Below, in pieces: positions 1-8,143 of a stretch of 64,000 nt of DNA. The DNA comes from JBCCSZ01 sp039821145 (GTDB taxonomy: Bacteria; Bacteroidota; Bacteroidia; Chitinophagales; Saprospiraceae), in the NCBI GenBank assembly GCA_039821145.1, contig JBCBOS010000006.1, positions 124,001 through 188,000 of the forward strand, read 5' to 3'. Both the position numbers and the translations under genes were made by a program. A model generated the notes under the pieces. That model was not told where the DNA came from. It ran no database searches and was given only the letters and a program-made list of their open reading frames with translations. How positions within the stretch are numbered: position 1 is the first letter of the stretch; every line of letters begins with the position of its first letter.

Positions 1-119
1 GCATTTTCTTTGTGTTCGCCGTTCTCCTGCTCAATCTGATTTTGTCCATCATTGCTGCGGTCCATGTCAACAAAGGAGAGGAGTATGAGTATCCACTCAA
101 TTTTCGGATCATTCGATGA
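1..119 (+). CDS. DUF4870/Tic20-like membrane protein, C-terminal fragment
   Basis: The window opens inside a gene; the reading frame starts at base 3 and ends with TGA at 117-119. About 38 residues are visible: a hydrophobic helix (IFFVFAVLLLNLILSIIAAV) followed by a short charged turn and the ending YPLNFRIIR. A last helix followed by a Y-P-L-x-(I/F)-R-(F/I)-I ending is what I know from DUF4870 (Tic20-like) small membrane proteins. Their function is unknown. The 5' part lies outside the window, so the family call rests on the C-terminus only. Confidence 0.6.
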   Translation, partial: IFFVFAVLLLNLILSIIAAVHVNKGEEYEYPLNFRIIR

Positions 120-168
120 TCCACCTTTCATCATTGTGACCCAAGTCAATCACCAAAGCAAGGATTGA

Positions 169-441
169 ATGCCCATTTTCAAAAGGAACCCCAAAGGCCC
201 CAAGCCGGTTCAAGTCAAAGGAAATCAACTGTAGTGTACTGTTTGCGGCAATGACCACTTTTATCCAAAAAGCATCAAATTAAAAATTTCCGCCTCCAGT
301 TTTTTGGGTGCCATCTGGTCCTCGAATACCAGGACCTGCTTTGTTTGCAGCGAATGCACCTACATGATGATCTTTGACCCTGAGCTTGAGTCGTGCGGAG
401 CCCTGTCGACAGTCGTGAAATACAAAAAACCAAAAATATGA
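169..441 (+). pseudogene. zinc-ribbon protein gene interrupted by an in-frame amber codon
   Basis: From ATG 169 the frame reads MPIFKRNPKGPKPVQVKGNQL, meets TAG at 232-234, and then stays open to TGA 439-441. The part after the stop holds a clear zinc ribbon: CTVCGND at 235-255 and CFVCSEC at 337-357, giving two CxxC pairs. These are the hallmarks of small Bacteroidota zinc-ribbon proteins. No ATG, GTG or TTG occurs between the stop and the first cysteine pair, so downstream restart cannot rescue the domain. TAG differs by one base from AAG (Lys). The frame ends in an ATGA overlap with the next gene, as expected of a formerly intact, translationally coupled gene. A purine-rich AAGGA lies just before ATG 169. 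A sequencing error or real readthrough are the alternatives. Confidence 0.7.
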
Positions 442-992
442 TACCCTCAAAAAGACAGTGGGCCTCCTGGTCTCTTCCTAGTAAACTCACAGCTGTCGGC
501 ACCTTGGTTGGTACCATCGGACTTGCAGTGGCATTGATCACATTGATCCCTACAAAGTCAGTAGACAAAATTCTACAGGAAGAGTTGAAAAAAGAAATTG
601 CATTGGACAGCCTTGCAAAATACATTGGACAATTGAGAGGAGTTGGACACAACTTTATAGAGCTACACCAATTTGAATACAAAAAGCTATTACAGGAAGG
701 AATGTCTCACCAAGAAGCCTGCAGTAAATTGCGAAAAGCAAATAGAGAATATCTCAGTATGGACTGCCATTTATTGGCTCAAAAACTCGAAACTGCATTT
801 CCATCCAAAGAAGGAGAGGACTGGTTGGACAAACTAAAGTCGCCTTACAAAGATTATCGACATTTTACAACAGGAGTCGAAAACTCCAGCAAGAATGGAA
901 TTTTGGAGTTAAAGCAAGATTCTCTACTTGGCTTGATCAGTCCTGTGATTGCAGAATTGGATCACATGAGGATGGAACTGATTAGAAAATGA
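438..992 (+). CDS. hypothetical single-pass membrane protein
   Basis: The protein has 184 residues from ATG 438, which overlaps the stop of the preceding zinc-ribbon frame (ATGA). An in-frame ATG at 393 would add an unlikely polar leader. After a short basic N-terminus comes one transmembrane helix (TVGTLVGTIGLAVALITLIP, about residues 20-39). A charged, helical domain of about 140 residues follows, rich in Lys, Glu and Leu and containing three cysteines. I do not recognise the family. The topology suggests an inner-membrane anchor with a soluble helical domain. The 36-bp gap to the next gene would allow co-transcription. Confidence 0.6.
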   Translation: MIPSKRQWASWSLPSKLTAVGTLVGTIGLAVALITLIPTKSVDKILQEELKKEIALDSLAKYIGQLRGVGHNFIELHQFEYKKLLQEGMSHQEACSKLRKANREYLSMDCHLLAQKLETAFPSKEGEDWLDKLKSPYKDYRHFTTGVENSSKNGILELKQDSLLGLISPVIAELDHMRMELIRK

Positions 993-1028
993 ATACAATT
1001 CTCCTTCCTTCAAAGACAAAAAACCAAA

Positions 1029-1811
1029 ATGAACAACAAAATTCTAGCATTCGCCTCCCTCCTGCTACTCAGCGGAATGCTGCAGGCACAACAGGACTCC
1101 ATCGCCCCCATTCTCTTGGACAAATCGGTCTTGTCCGGCGTTGGTCTGAAAAAGATCGACCTGAAGAATGAGCCTGAAAAAGACTTTCACCAAAAGAGAT
1201 TGTACCAAGGCGAAGACATCAGTGTCTATGTGGTCTCTACCGAAAGCTGGAACAACAAGATGGAAAACTTTGGCTTCGACGAATTCATCTACATGTACCA
1301 CGGAGAGGCCATCGTCAAACCCGAGCAAGGAAAAACCCAACTCTTTCACTCGGGGGACTACTTCTTTGCTCCCAGAGGGTATACGGGAGAATGGGAAATC
1401 AAGGTGGGCAGTCATCTGCACTACGAACTGTCCGTCATCACCACCAAAAGAGCAGATTCCGCTACTGTCCCCCAAAACCTGGCGCACGAGCTGTTCCCAA
1501 AATCCACCCTTTCCGGTGCCCAAATCGAACTGGATGGCAATGGAAAATACGTTGAAATTCTCCGACGAGGTGCAGAACTGACCATCAGTCTAAAGGCAGA
1601 AAAACCCGCCAAATGGCAACTGCCATCTGCCAAAGAACAACTCGTCCAATTCCTATCGGGACAAGTTACCATCACCACTCCAGGAGGAACAAAACAAACA
1701 TTCTACAGCGGAGATTTCTTTGTCCTCCCCGCTGGCCTGTCCGGCACCTGGGAAACGGAAGGACACGGGCTGGTCAAGTACTTGACCGTCGAAAAAACAT
1801 CGGAATCGTAG
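1029..1811 (+). CDS. secreted double-cupin protein
   Basis: The protein has 260 residues and begins with a Sec signal peptide ending in LQAQQ. Two copies of a cupin beta-barrel are visible. The first, about residues 60-135, contains DEFIYMYHGEAIVKPEQG and HSGDYFFAPRGYTGEWEI. The second, about residues 190-255, contains EQLVQFLSGQVTIT and YSGDFFVLPAGLSGTWET. The 'G-D-F-F-x-x-P-x-G-x-x-G-x-W' signature is typical of the cupin_3 (DUF861, EutQ/ureidoglycine aminohydrolase-like) group. The usual metal-binding histidines are largely missing from both barrels, so a binding or structural role seems as likely as catalysis. The signal peptide places it in the periplasm or outside the cell. Confidence 0.7.
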   Translation: MNNKILAFASLLLLSGMLQAQQDSIAPILLDKSVLSGVGLKKIDLKNEPEKDFHQKRLYQGEDISVYVVSTESWNNKMENFGFDEFIYMYHGEAIVKPEQGKTQLFHSGDYFFAPRGYTGEWEIKVGSHLHYELSVITTKRADSATVPQNLAHELFPKSTLSGAQIELDGNGKYVEILRRGAELTISLKAEKPAKWQLPSAKEQLVQFLSGQVTITTPGGTKQTFYSGDFFVLPAGLSGTWETEGHGLVKYLTVEKTSES

Positions 1812-1893
1812 AGCTGCGGACAGCAAAGAGGAGCCTCCACCCGGATTCGCCATATTTTTTCCTACTTTTGACATTCACCTCAAAACGGAACAT

Positions 1894-2613
1894 ATGCTGT
1901 CTCCCTCCTCCTCCACTCGGTCCATCCACCAGCTGTTCTTTGTCCTGATTGGTGGCTTGCTCTTGTTTTCCTGGGGCTGCACCCCCAAGGCTGCCCCTCC
2001 CACAGCCGATCAGACCGACTGCATCGATCCCTCGAAAATCGACCCCGACCTGATCTGTCCAGCCCTCTTCGCACCAGTCTGTGGCTGCAACGGACAGACC
2101 TACAACAACAGCTGTGAGGCCAATCGCAACGGTATCAAGAAATGGACAGACGGCCCCTGTTCCGTCGCCTGCGTGGATTCGACCCGCATCCAGGAACGCC
2201 CCTGCACAAGGGAGTACCGCCCCGTCTGTGGCTGTGATGGCAAGACTTACTCCAACCCTTGCCTGGCCGACAATGCCGGATTGAACAAGTGGACCGAAGG
2301 CCCCTGCAATGATGGCTGCGTAGACCAACAAAAGATCGACAAGGATGCAGGCTGCCCGGAAATCTACAAACCTGTCTGCGGTTGCGATGGCAAAACCTAT
2401 TCAAATGACTGCGAGGCGCGGGTCAATGGCTTGCTCAAATGGACGGAAGGAAAGTGCAATGATTGCATCGATCCATCCAAGGTCAATCCAGACATGGGCT
2501 GCCCGGAAATCTACAAACCCGTCTGTGGCTGCGATGGCAAGACCTATCCCAACGAATGCGAAGCCACCAATGCCGGATTGCGAAATTGGACCCAAGGCCC
2601 CTGTTCATCATAG
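1894..2613 (+). CDS. lipoprotein with four Kazal-type protease-inhibitor domains
   Basis: The protein has 239 residues. The N-terminus is a lipoprotein signal (LLLFSWGC, with Cys 29 as likely lipidation site). The rest is four consecutive repeats of about 48 residues. Each carries six cysteines in the order C-(I/V)D...C-(P/T)...PVCGC(N/D)G(K/Q)TY.N.C.(A)..G...WT.G.C. The core VCGCDGKTYxNxC is the Kazal serine-protease inhibitor signature. The reactive-site region before PVCGC differs between copies (LFA, EYR, IYK, IYK), so specificities may differ. Known Kazal domains block serine proteases by a substrate-like loop. A membrane-anchored array could protect the cell from proteases of prey or competitors; that role is inference. 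Confidence 0.88.
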   Translation: MLSPSSSTRSIHQLFFVLIGGLLLFSWGCTPKAAPPTADQTDCIDPSKIDPDLICPALFAPVCGCNGQTYNNSCEANRNGIKKWTDGPCSVACVDSTRIQERPCTREYRPVCGCDGKTYSNPCLADNAGLNKWTEGPCNDGCVDQQKIDKDAGCPEIYKPVCGCDGKTYSNDCEARVNGLLKWTEGKCNDCIDPSKVNPDMGCPEIYKPVCGCDGKTYPNECEATNAGLRNWTQGPCSS

Positions 2614-2624
2614 CCCAAACGCTT

Positions 2625-3251
2625 ATGTTTTCACAGATCGATCACCTGGTCTATGCCGTACCAGAACTCGAAAGCGGCAGTCGACACATTCAACAACTGC
2701 TGGGGGTCCCCGTCGAAGGCGGTGGCAGGCATCCCGACCGAGGCACCCACAACCACCTGATCGGCTTGGGCCCGCACTCTTATTTGGAAATCATTGCCAA
2801 AGAACCCAATCGACCGGAGAATGCCCCTCCTTGTTGGATGGGATTGGACGGGTTGCAAGCAGCGCGCATGCTCCGCTGGGCTGTCAAACGGCCGAATCTC
2901 GACCATTGTCACCGCCTTGCCGAAAAGCATCAAATTCCACTGGGGGCAATCGCACAAGGACGGCGACAACTTGCCAGCGGGGACTGGCTGAGCTGGCAAT
3001 TGACCGAGCCGGGAACACAATCACAGGCCAGCATCCTCCCCTTTTTCATCGACTGGGGCCAAAGTCTCCATCCATCTCAAAACATGACGGGCCCCTGCCG
3101 AATCGAATCCATTGCTCTGTATCATCCCCAGGCTCCCCAGCTGCAAGAACAACTGGACGTGTTCGACCTTCCCCACCAGGTACAAACTGCGGAGGAAGCC
3201 CGAATCGTCATCAGGCTGCAAACCCCCAATGGCCTCGTCGAACTGTCGTAA
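2625..3251 (+). CDS. VOC/glyoxalase-like domain protein
   Basis: The protein has 208 residues from ATG 2625, only 11 bp after the Kazal gene stop. The start MFSQIDHLVYAVPELESG is a typical VOC opening: the 'IDHLVYAV' strand carries a metal-ligand histidine. It is followed by LLGVPVEGGGRHPDRGTHNHLIGLG and SYLEIIA. The layout, with a long insert and one extra barrel half near the C-terminus (RIESIALYHP... NGLVEL), fits the Glyoxalase_3 (PF13468-like) group, which is poorly characterised. The substrate is not known. Start choice: longer in-frame extensions lie entirely inside the Kazal gene and look non-coding. Confidence 0.75.
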   Translation: MFSQIDHLVYAVPELESGSRHIQQLLGVPVEGGGRHPDRGTHNHLIGLGPHSYLEIIAKEPNRPENAPPCWMGLDGLQAARMLRWAVKRPNLDHCHRLAEKHQIPLGAIAQGRRQLASGDWLSWQLTEPGTQSQASILPFFIDWGQSLHPSQNMTGPCRIESIALYHPQAPQLQEQLDVFDLPHQVQTAEEARIVIRLQTPNGLVELS

Positions 3252-3334
3252 ATGACAAACGAAAAGTAAGGGCATGAGCAAGGGAAAGTCAAAACTTATC
3301 CAGACCTTTGCAGGCACAAACATCACATGATACC

Positions 3335-4303
3335 ATGCCGACTCTCCCCAGCTCCACCTATCAAAAACCCTGGTACCTGTTCAACCCTCATCTGGAGACC
3401 ATTTACCCGGCTCTGACCCGCCGCATCCGCGATGTCCGCTACCGACGAGAGCGACTGTGGTTGCAGGATGGCGACTTTGTCGATTTGGACTGGGTCGACA
3501 ACGACAGCCAAAAGCTCATCGTACTCACCCACGGACTGGAAGGCAACACGGATCGCCACTACATCAAGGGCATGGCCCGCCGCTTTTCCCGCCAAGGATG
3601 GGACGTGCTGGGGTGGAATTGCCGCTCTTGCAGCGGAGAAATAAATCTCAAGTCCCGCCTTTACAACCACGGTGAGATCGGAGACATCGGTGAAGTCGTT
3701 GGGCATGCCCTGCAGCAAAAGGACTACCAACACATCGTCCTCATTGGCTTCAGCATGGGCGGCAACATCAGCTTGAAATACACAGGGGCCAATGCCGAAA
3801 ACTTGCCGTCGCCTGTCAAAGGCGTCATTGCCTTTTCTGCACCTGTCGACTTGGGGGAAAGTGCCCAACTCCTGGACCTGCCTGACAATCGCTTTTACAA
3901 AAACCGCTTTTTGCGAATGCTCCGGGAAAAAATCACGCAAAAGGAGGCCCAATTCCCCGGCTTGGTTGACCTAAGCAAACTCGACCAAATCGAAAAGTGG
4001 AAAGATTTTGACAACTTTTTCAGTGCCCCCATCAGCGGCTACAAGGACGCCGACGATTTCTACCAGCAAGGCTCTGCCATCAACTACATGGGCCCCATTC
4101 GCATCCCCTGCCTGCTCGTCAATGCCCTCAATGATCCCATCCTGAGTCCCAAGTGCTTCCCCAAGGCATTTTGCGATGACCATCCGAGGATATTTTTGGA
4201 AACGCCAAAATACGGGGGACATGTCGGCTTCAGCGGCGGTGGAGAAGGTGTCTTCAACTGGGCAGAGCAACGGGCCTGGCAATTTGTCCAAAGCATTCTC
4301 TGA
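3335..4303 (+). CDS. YheT-family alpha/beta hydrolase
   Basis: The protein has 322 residues from ATG 3335; an upstream in-frame ATG at 3308 would add nine residues and is less like family starts. The opening YLFNPHLETIYPAL is the conserved N-terminal motif of the YheT/ABHD1-3 hydrolases. The nucleophile elbow is GFSMGGN, the acid is probably the Asp of NDPILSP, and the catalytic His lies in YGGHVGF, followed by a glycine-rich stretch and the C-terminal helix. YheT proteins are cytoplasmic or membrane-associated esterases of uncertain substrate. All three catalytic elements are present, so the enzyme should be active. Confidence 0.88.
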   Translation: MPTLPSSTYQKPWYLFNPHLETIYPALTRRIRDVRYRRERLWLQDGDFVDLDWVDNDSQKLIVLTHGLEGNTDRHYIKGMARRFSRQGWDVLGWNCRSCSGEINLKSRLYNHGEIGDIGEVVGHALQQKDYQHIVLIGFSMGGNISLKYTGANAENLPSPVKGVIAFSAPVDLGESAQLLDLPDNRFYKNRFLRMLREKITQKEAQFPGLVDLSKLDQIEKWKDFDNFFSAPISGYKDADDFYQQGSAINYMGPIRIPCLLVNALNDPILSPKCFPKAFCDDHPRIFLETPKYGGHVGFSGGGEGVFNWAEQRAWQFVQSIL

Positions 4304-4366
4304 TTTTGTGTACCTCACCTAAAAAACGACCGCCTCGCAGGAAGAAAGAAAATCCCGATAGACTTG

Positions 4367-4374
4367 TATATTTG
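4367..4374 (+). promoter_or_regulatory. candidate Bacteroidota -7 box upstream of sbcD
   Basis: TATATTTG matches the TAnnTTTG consensus of Bacteroidota sigma-A promoters and lies 65 bp before the sbcD start. No good -33 TTTG element is seen at the right distance, so this is only a candidate. Confidence 0.35.
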
Positions 4375-4438
4375 CCGTTGAGCCTTCTGGCGGGCAGACG
4401 CCTTTAGCAGCATTCCATCCGACTTCAACAATAACATT

Positions 4439-5581
4439 TTGAAAGTACTTCATTTTTCAGATACACACCTTGGGTACAGCGAACTCGACAAGGTCAACAA
4501 ACAAGGGGTCAACCTTCGAGAGCAAGACTTCTACGATGCCTTTCGGCAACTGATCGACCAGGCCATCGAGCAAGAGGTGGACCTGATCATCCACTCTGGC
4601 GACTTTTTTCACCGCCCTTCCCCCACCAACCGGGCCTTGACCTTCGCCTTGGAGCAATTGCAGCGATTGACAGATCGACAAATTCCACTCTCTGTCATTG
4701 CCGGGAATCACGAGACGCCCAAGACCATATTCACAAGCCCCATCCTGAAGGCCTTCCGAAGCCTGCCCAACATCCACCCCATGTTTGGCCAAGGCTACGA
4801 ACAACAAACCTTTGGCGATTTGGTGGTACACGGCCTGCCACACATCAACGACCCCAAAGTACTCGCCGACGAAATGGACCGGATCGCGCCCGTCGACGGG
4901 AAATTCAACATCTTGATGCTGCACACTTCCATTGGCAAAAATTACTTGATGGAGGAATACGGTGAACAACTCTACCCTCCCGAACGGCTGGAACTGCTCA
5001 ACCAATTTGATTATGTGGCCCTCGGTCATTGGCACAATTTCCAAAAAGTGGATTTGCTGCAAACGGCTTGGTACGCAGGTTCCACCGAGCGCATGAGCGA
5101 AACAGAGATTGGCAAGCCCAAGGGATATTGCCTGTTGGAAGTCCGAAAAGGGCAGCCCATTGAGCCGACTTTCCACGAGCTGACCACCCGGCCTTGGTAC
5201 AAATTGGTCCTCAAAAATTGCTGTGAGAAAAGTGTGGAGCAAATCCAGGGTGAGATCACAGAGCAATGCCAGCAATGGGATTTGGAGGGGGCCTTGCTCA
5301 GCATCCATTTCCAACGCATCGAAAGTGCGCAGGCCCTGCAGCTCAACAATCGCGAGCTGAAAGAACAACTTCCCGGTCCCATTCACCTGAACATCAAACG
5401 CCAATTTGAGCACAAAGGCGACACGGAACAGCTCCTGTCCAGAAAGATCGAAAGTCTTGACCAATTGCTTCGAGACTTCATCCACGATAGTTTTGACGAC
5501 GACAAGAAAGCCAACTCACTGACCCAAAAAGCCCTCCACTACTTCGATCTGTTCGAAAGTGGCGAATACCGAAACAGATGA
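4439..5581 (+). CDS. sbcD: DNA double-strand-break nuclease SbcD (Mre11-like)
   Basis: This is the Mre11-type nuclease subunit of the SbcCD complex, which trims DNA ends, hairpins and blocked ends. The calcineurin-like metallophosphatase motifs are present: SDTHLG (Asp 8, His 10), HSGDFF (about 51-56), AGNHET (about 87-92) and GHWH (about 196-199). The length, 380 residues, is normal. The first residue is encoded by TTG; no ATG lies upstream in frame at a sensible distance, and starting at this TTG puts the first motif exactly where the family has it. The stop overlaps the sbcC start by 4 bp (ATGA), so the two are translationally coupled. Confidence 0.92.
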   Translation: MKVLHFSDTHLGYSELDKVNKQGVNLREQDFYDAFRQLIDQAIEQEVDLIIHSGDFFHRPSPTNRALTFALEQLQRLTDRQIPLSVIAGNHETPKTIFTSPILKAFRSLPNIHPMFGQGYEQQTFGDLVVHGLPHINDPKVLADEMDRIAPVDGKFNILMLHTSIGKNYLMEEYGEQLYPPERLELLNQFDYVALGHWHNFQKVDLLQTAWYAGSTERMSETEIGKPKGYCLLEVRKGQPIEPTFHELTTRPWYKLVLKNCCEKSVEQIQGEITEQCQQWDLEGALLSIHFQRIESAQALQLNNRELKEQLPGPIHLNIKRQFEHKGDTEQLLSRKIESLDQLLRDFIHDSFDDDKKANSLTQKALHYFDLFESGEYRNR

Positions 5582-7983
5582 TCCTCAAGCACTTACACCT
5601 CGAATACTTCAAGCAGTACGGCCAACTGGATGTGAGCTTCCGGGAAGGACTGGTGGGCATTGTTGGACGAAATGGCGCTGGCAAGTCCAGCCTCTTCGAA
5701 GCCGTCCTCTTGTGTTTGTTTGGAAGGACCACATCCGACAAAGAATTCTACAAAACCAGTTGGGCCCCTGCCAAATCCCCCACCATATTGGAATTGACCT
5801 TTGAGCTGGGGCTGACATCCTACCGAGTGCGGCGGGAGTTCCGGGGAAAGGCCATGCAACACCACGCCTTTTTGTACAATGCCCGCGACGAATTGCAGGC
5901 CAGCGGAGCCACGCCCGTCGGAGAAGCCATTGCCCAGTTGGTGGGATTGGACAAGGACGCCTTCACCCGCTCGGTTTTTTCTGGCCAAAAAGAACTCGGG
6001 ATTCTCTCCAATACCAAAGGCGAAGAGCGCAAGCGGATGGTCCGGCGAATGGTGGGACTGGACAAACTCGACAAAATCCAACAACTCCTCCGGGAAGACC
6101 GCAACAGCAAAAAGCGGGAAATCCAAGGACAACAAGCTCTTTTGTGGAGCAAGGAAGAGCAAAAGGCGCTGAAAGACCAAATCAAAGAGCAAAAAGGTAG
6201 CATCCAAAAAAGCCAACAAAACACGGATCGACTTCAGAAGGATTACCAAGCCAAAAATGCCGAATACCTCGACTGGAAAAAGTCCTTCGACCTGCTCAAC
6301 CAGCGCTACAAGCAATTCAATGAATTGCAAAAAGAATTGGTCAAGTGGGAAAAGGCATTGGAAAGCCTGCAAAATCGGCAGAAAGAACTCACAAAGGAAT
6401 TGGCCCAATTGCAGGAGGCCCAAAAAGAACACAAGCGCCTCCAACCCATCGCCCACTCCTATCGGGAACAAAAGACTCGATGGGCTGCTTTGGAGAAAAA
6501 TCGGCTGGCCCATGAACGGAGCAAACAGATCGACATCCAACGACAATCATTGGCAGAACAGGTCCAGGAAAAACAACAACAAATCGACGCCTCCGAAAAA
6601 TTGCTGACAGACGGCAAGCAACTGGCCAAGACCATCCAAGAAGCAGAGGCCAAGCTGAGCCAACAACAACAGCAACTCCAACAGGCTGAGGCACAGGCCG
6701 CTACCCTCCAACAGCAAATCGGCGGCGTGCGCGCCCGCATCCAGGAGCGCCAACAGCAATTGCAGCAAATTGAAAGCCTGGGAAAAGACGCCCACTGCCC
6801 CACCTGCCTGCAACCCCTGATCCACTCCTACGACCAAACCCTTCAACGGCTGCAGAGCGACATCCAAGCCTACGAGCAAAAGGAGTTGAACAAGTGGCAA
6901 GCCGAAGAGGCAGACAGCAAAAAGACCATCGGCCAACAACAGCAACAGCTCAAGGACCAACAACAGCAATTGAGCGAGCACAAGTCGCAGCGGGAGGTAT
7001 TGCGCGAGCAGTACAGAAGAAGCCAGCAATTGGTACAGGAAGTCGCACAGCTCAAACAAAAGGACGAAGCACTCGACAAGGAATGGAAAGACCTCCAATC
7101 TCTGCCCTTCGACCCTGCGGAGTTTCGACAGTTGAGCGAAAGCATTGCCAAGCTGGAAGGCGATTTTCTCCAATTCACCAAATTGGACAAACAAGTCGAA
7201 CGGCTGGCCGATGTCCAAGTCCACCTACAAGCCAACAAGGAGCGAATGGCCACTGGCGAGGCGGGGATTGTAGAGAAGACAAAAGCATTGGAAGAGCTGT
7301 CCTTTTCCCTGCCCCAATTTGAACAGACCAAGGCTCGCATGGACCAGTTGGAAGACAACAAGGAATTGGCCCGCGAAGCTGTCCGCCAAGAGCAAGAGCA
7401 ACTCTCCCGGCTCCAACAACAACTCACCGGACTGCGGCGAGACATGGCGCATCAGGAGCGAATCCGCGAAGAAATCGGCGCCAATCAGGAAGCCTTTCAG
7501 GAATTGGAACTGCTGGACGGCCTGTTTTCCAATTTCAAAAACAAAATGCTGATCCGCATCCGCCCCATGATCAAAGAAACGGCCGGAGGACTCTTTGAGC
7601 AGATCACCAAAGGGCGCTACGAGGGCATAGAGGTAGACGACAATTTCGAGTTTCACATCTTTGAAAACGGAACGGCCTACCCCATTCAGCGATTTTCAGG
7701 CGGGGAGATCGACCTGGCCAACCTCTGTTTGCGCATCGGCATCAGCAAGGCCATTGCGGAACTGTCCGGCAGCCAGGTGGCCATGAACTTTCTGGCCTTT
7801 GACGAGATATTTGGCAGTCAGGATGACGAACGCCGCTTCGAAATCTTATTGGCCTTGGACCTGCTCAAGGAGCAGTATCGGCAGATTTACATCATCTCTC
7901 ACATCGATACCATCAAAGAACATTTTCCCAACATTCTTCAAATCCAGCGAAGCAGCGATGGAAGCCGGGCAGAATGGCAATAG
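5578..7983 (+). CDS. sbcC: SMC-like ATPase SbcC (Rad50-like)
   Basis: This is the ATPase and tethering subunit of SbcCD. It has 801 residues. A Walker A motif, GRNGAGKSS, lies near residue 30. Two long coiled-coil arms rich in Gln, Lys and Glu flank a zinc hook, HCPTCLQP (CPTC about 407-410). The ABC signature FSGGEIDLANLCLRIG is near residue 706, and Walker B, NFLAFDEIF, is near 740. The many CAA/CAG glutamine codons make the coiled coil look repetitive, but the pattern is a normal heptad coil. It is somewhat shorter than the E. coli protein (over 1,000 residues), as is common outside Proteobacteria. It is coupled to sbcD by the ATGA overlap. Confidence 0.92.
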   Translation: MILKHLHLEYFKQYGQLDVSFREGLVGIVGRNGAGKSSLFEAVLLCLFGRTTSDKEFYKTSWAPAKSPTILELTFELGLTSYRVRREFRGKAMQHHAFLYNARDELQASGATPVGEAIAQLVGLDKDAFTRSVFSGQKELGILSNTKGEERKRMVRRMVGLDKLDKIQQLLREDRNSKKREIQGQQALLWSKEEQKALKDQIKEQKGSIQKSQQNTDRLQKDYQAKNAEYLDWKKSFDLLNQRYKQFNELQKELVKWEKALESLQNRQKELTKELAQLQEAQKEHKRLQPIAHSYREQKTRWAALEKNRLAHERSKQIDIQRQSLAEQVQEKQQQIDASEKLLTDGKQLAKTIQEAEAKLSQQQQQLQQAEAQAATLQQQIGGVRARIQERQQQLQQIESLGKDAHCPTCLQPLIHSYDQTLQRLQSDIQAYEQKELNKWQAEEADSKKTIGQQQQQLKDQQQQLSEHKSQREVLREQYRRSQQLVQEVAQLKQKDEALDKEWKDLQSLPFDPAEFRQLSESIAKLEGDFLQFTKLDKQVERLADVQVHLQANKERMATGEAGIVEKTKALEELSFSLPQFEQTKARMDQLEDNKELAREAVRQEQEQLSRLQQQLTGLRRDMAHQERIREEIGANQEAFQELELLDGLFSNFKNKMLIRIRPMIKETAGGLFEQITKGRYEGIEVDDNFEFHIFENGTAYPIQRFSGGEIDLANLCLRIGISKAIAELSGSQVAMNFLAFDEIFGSQDDERRFEILLALDLLKEQYRQIYIISHIDTIKEHFPNILQIQRSSDGSRAEWQ

Positions 7984-8143
7984 ACGGCTGCAGTCGATGA
8001 TCTGCCCCAAATCGTCGAAATTGGGCGTTTGATTTGAGTTTTTATGGGTTAATTTATACTTTGTATATTGCTCATGGAATATACGATCCGGTAAGAAATG
8101 AGCGTTCGGCCTTTCGCTTGCATTGATACAATAAACACAAACA

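Noticed and set aside
989..1171. 60-codon frame overlapping the cupin gene
   Set aside because: The cupin frame has a signal peptide and domain matches; this one has neither.
6540..7060. CAA/CAG-rich repetitive stretch
   Set aside because: It looked like a DNA repeat, but it encodes the glutamine-rich coiled coil of SbcC and follows heptads.
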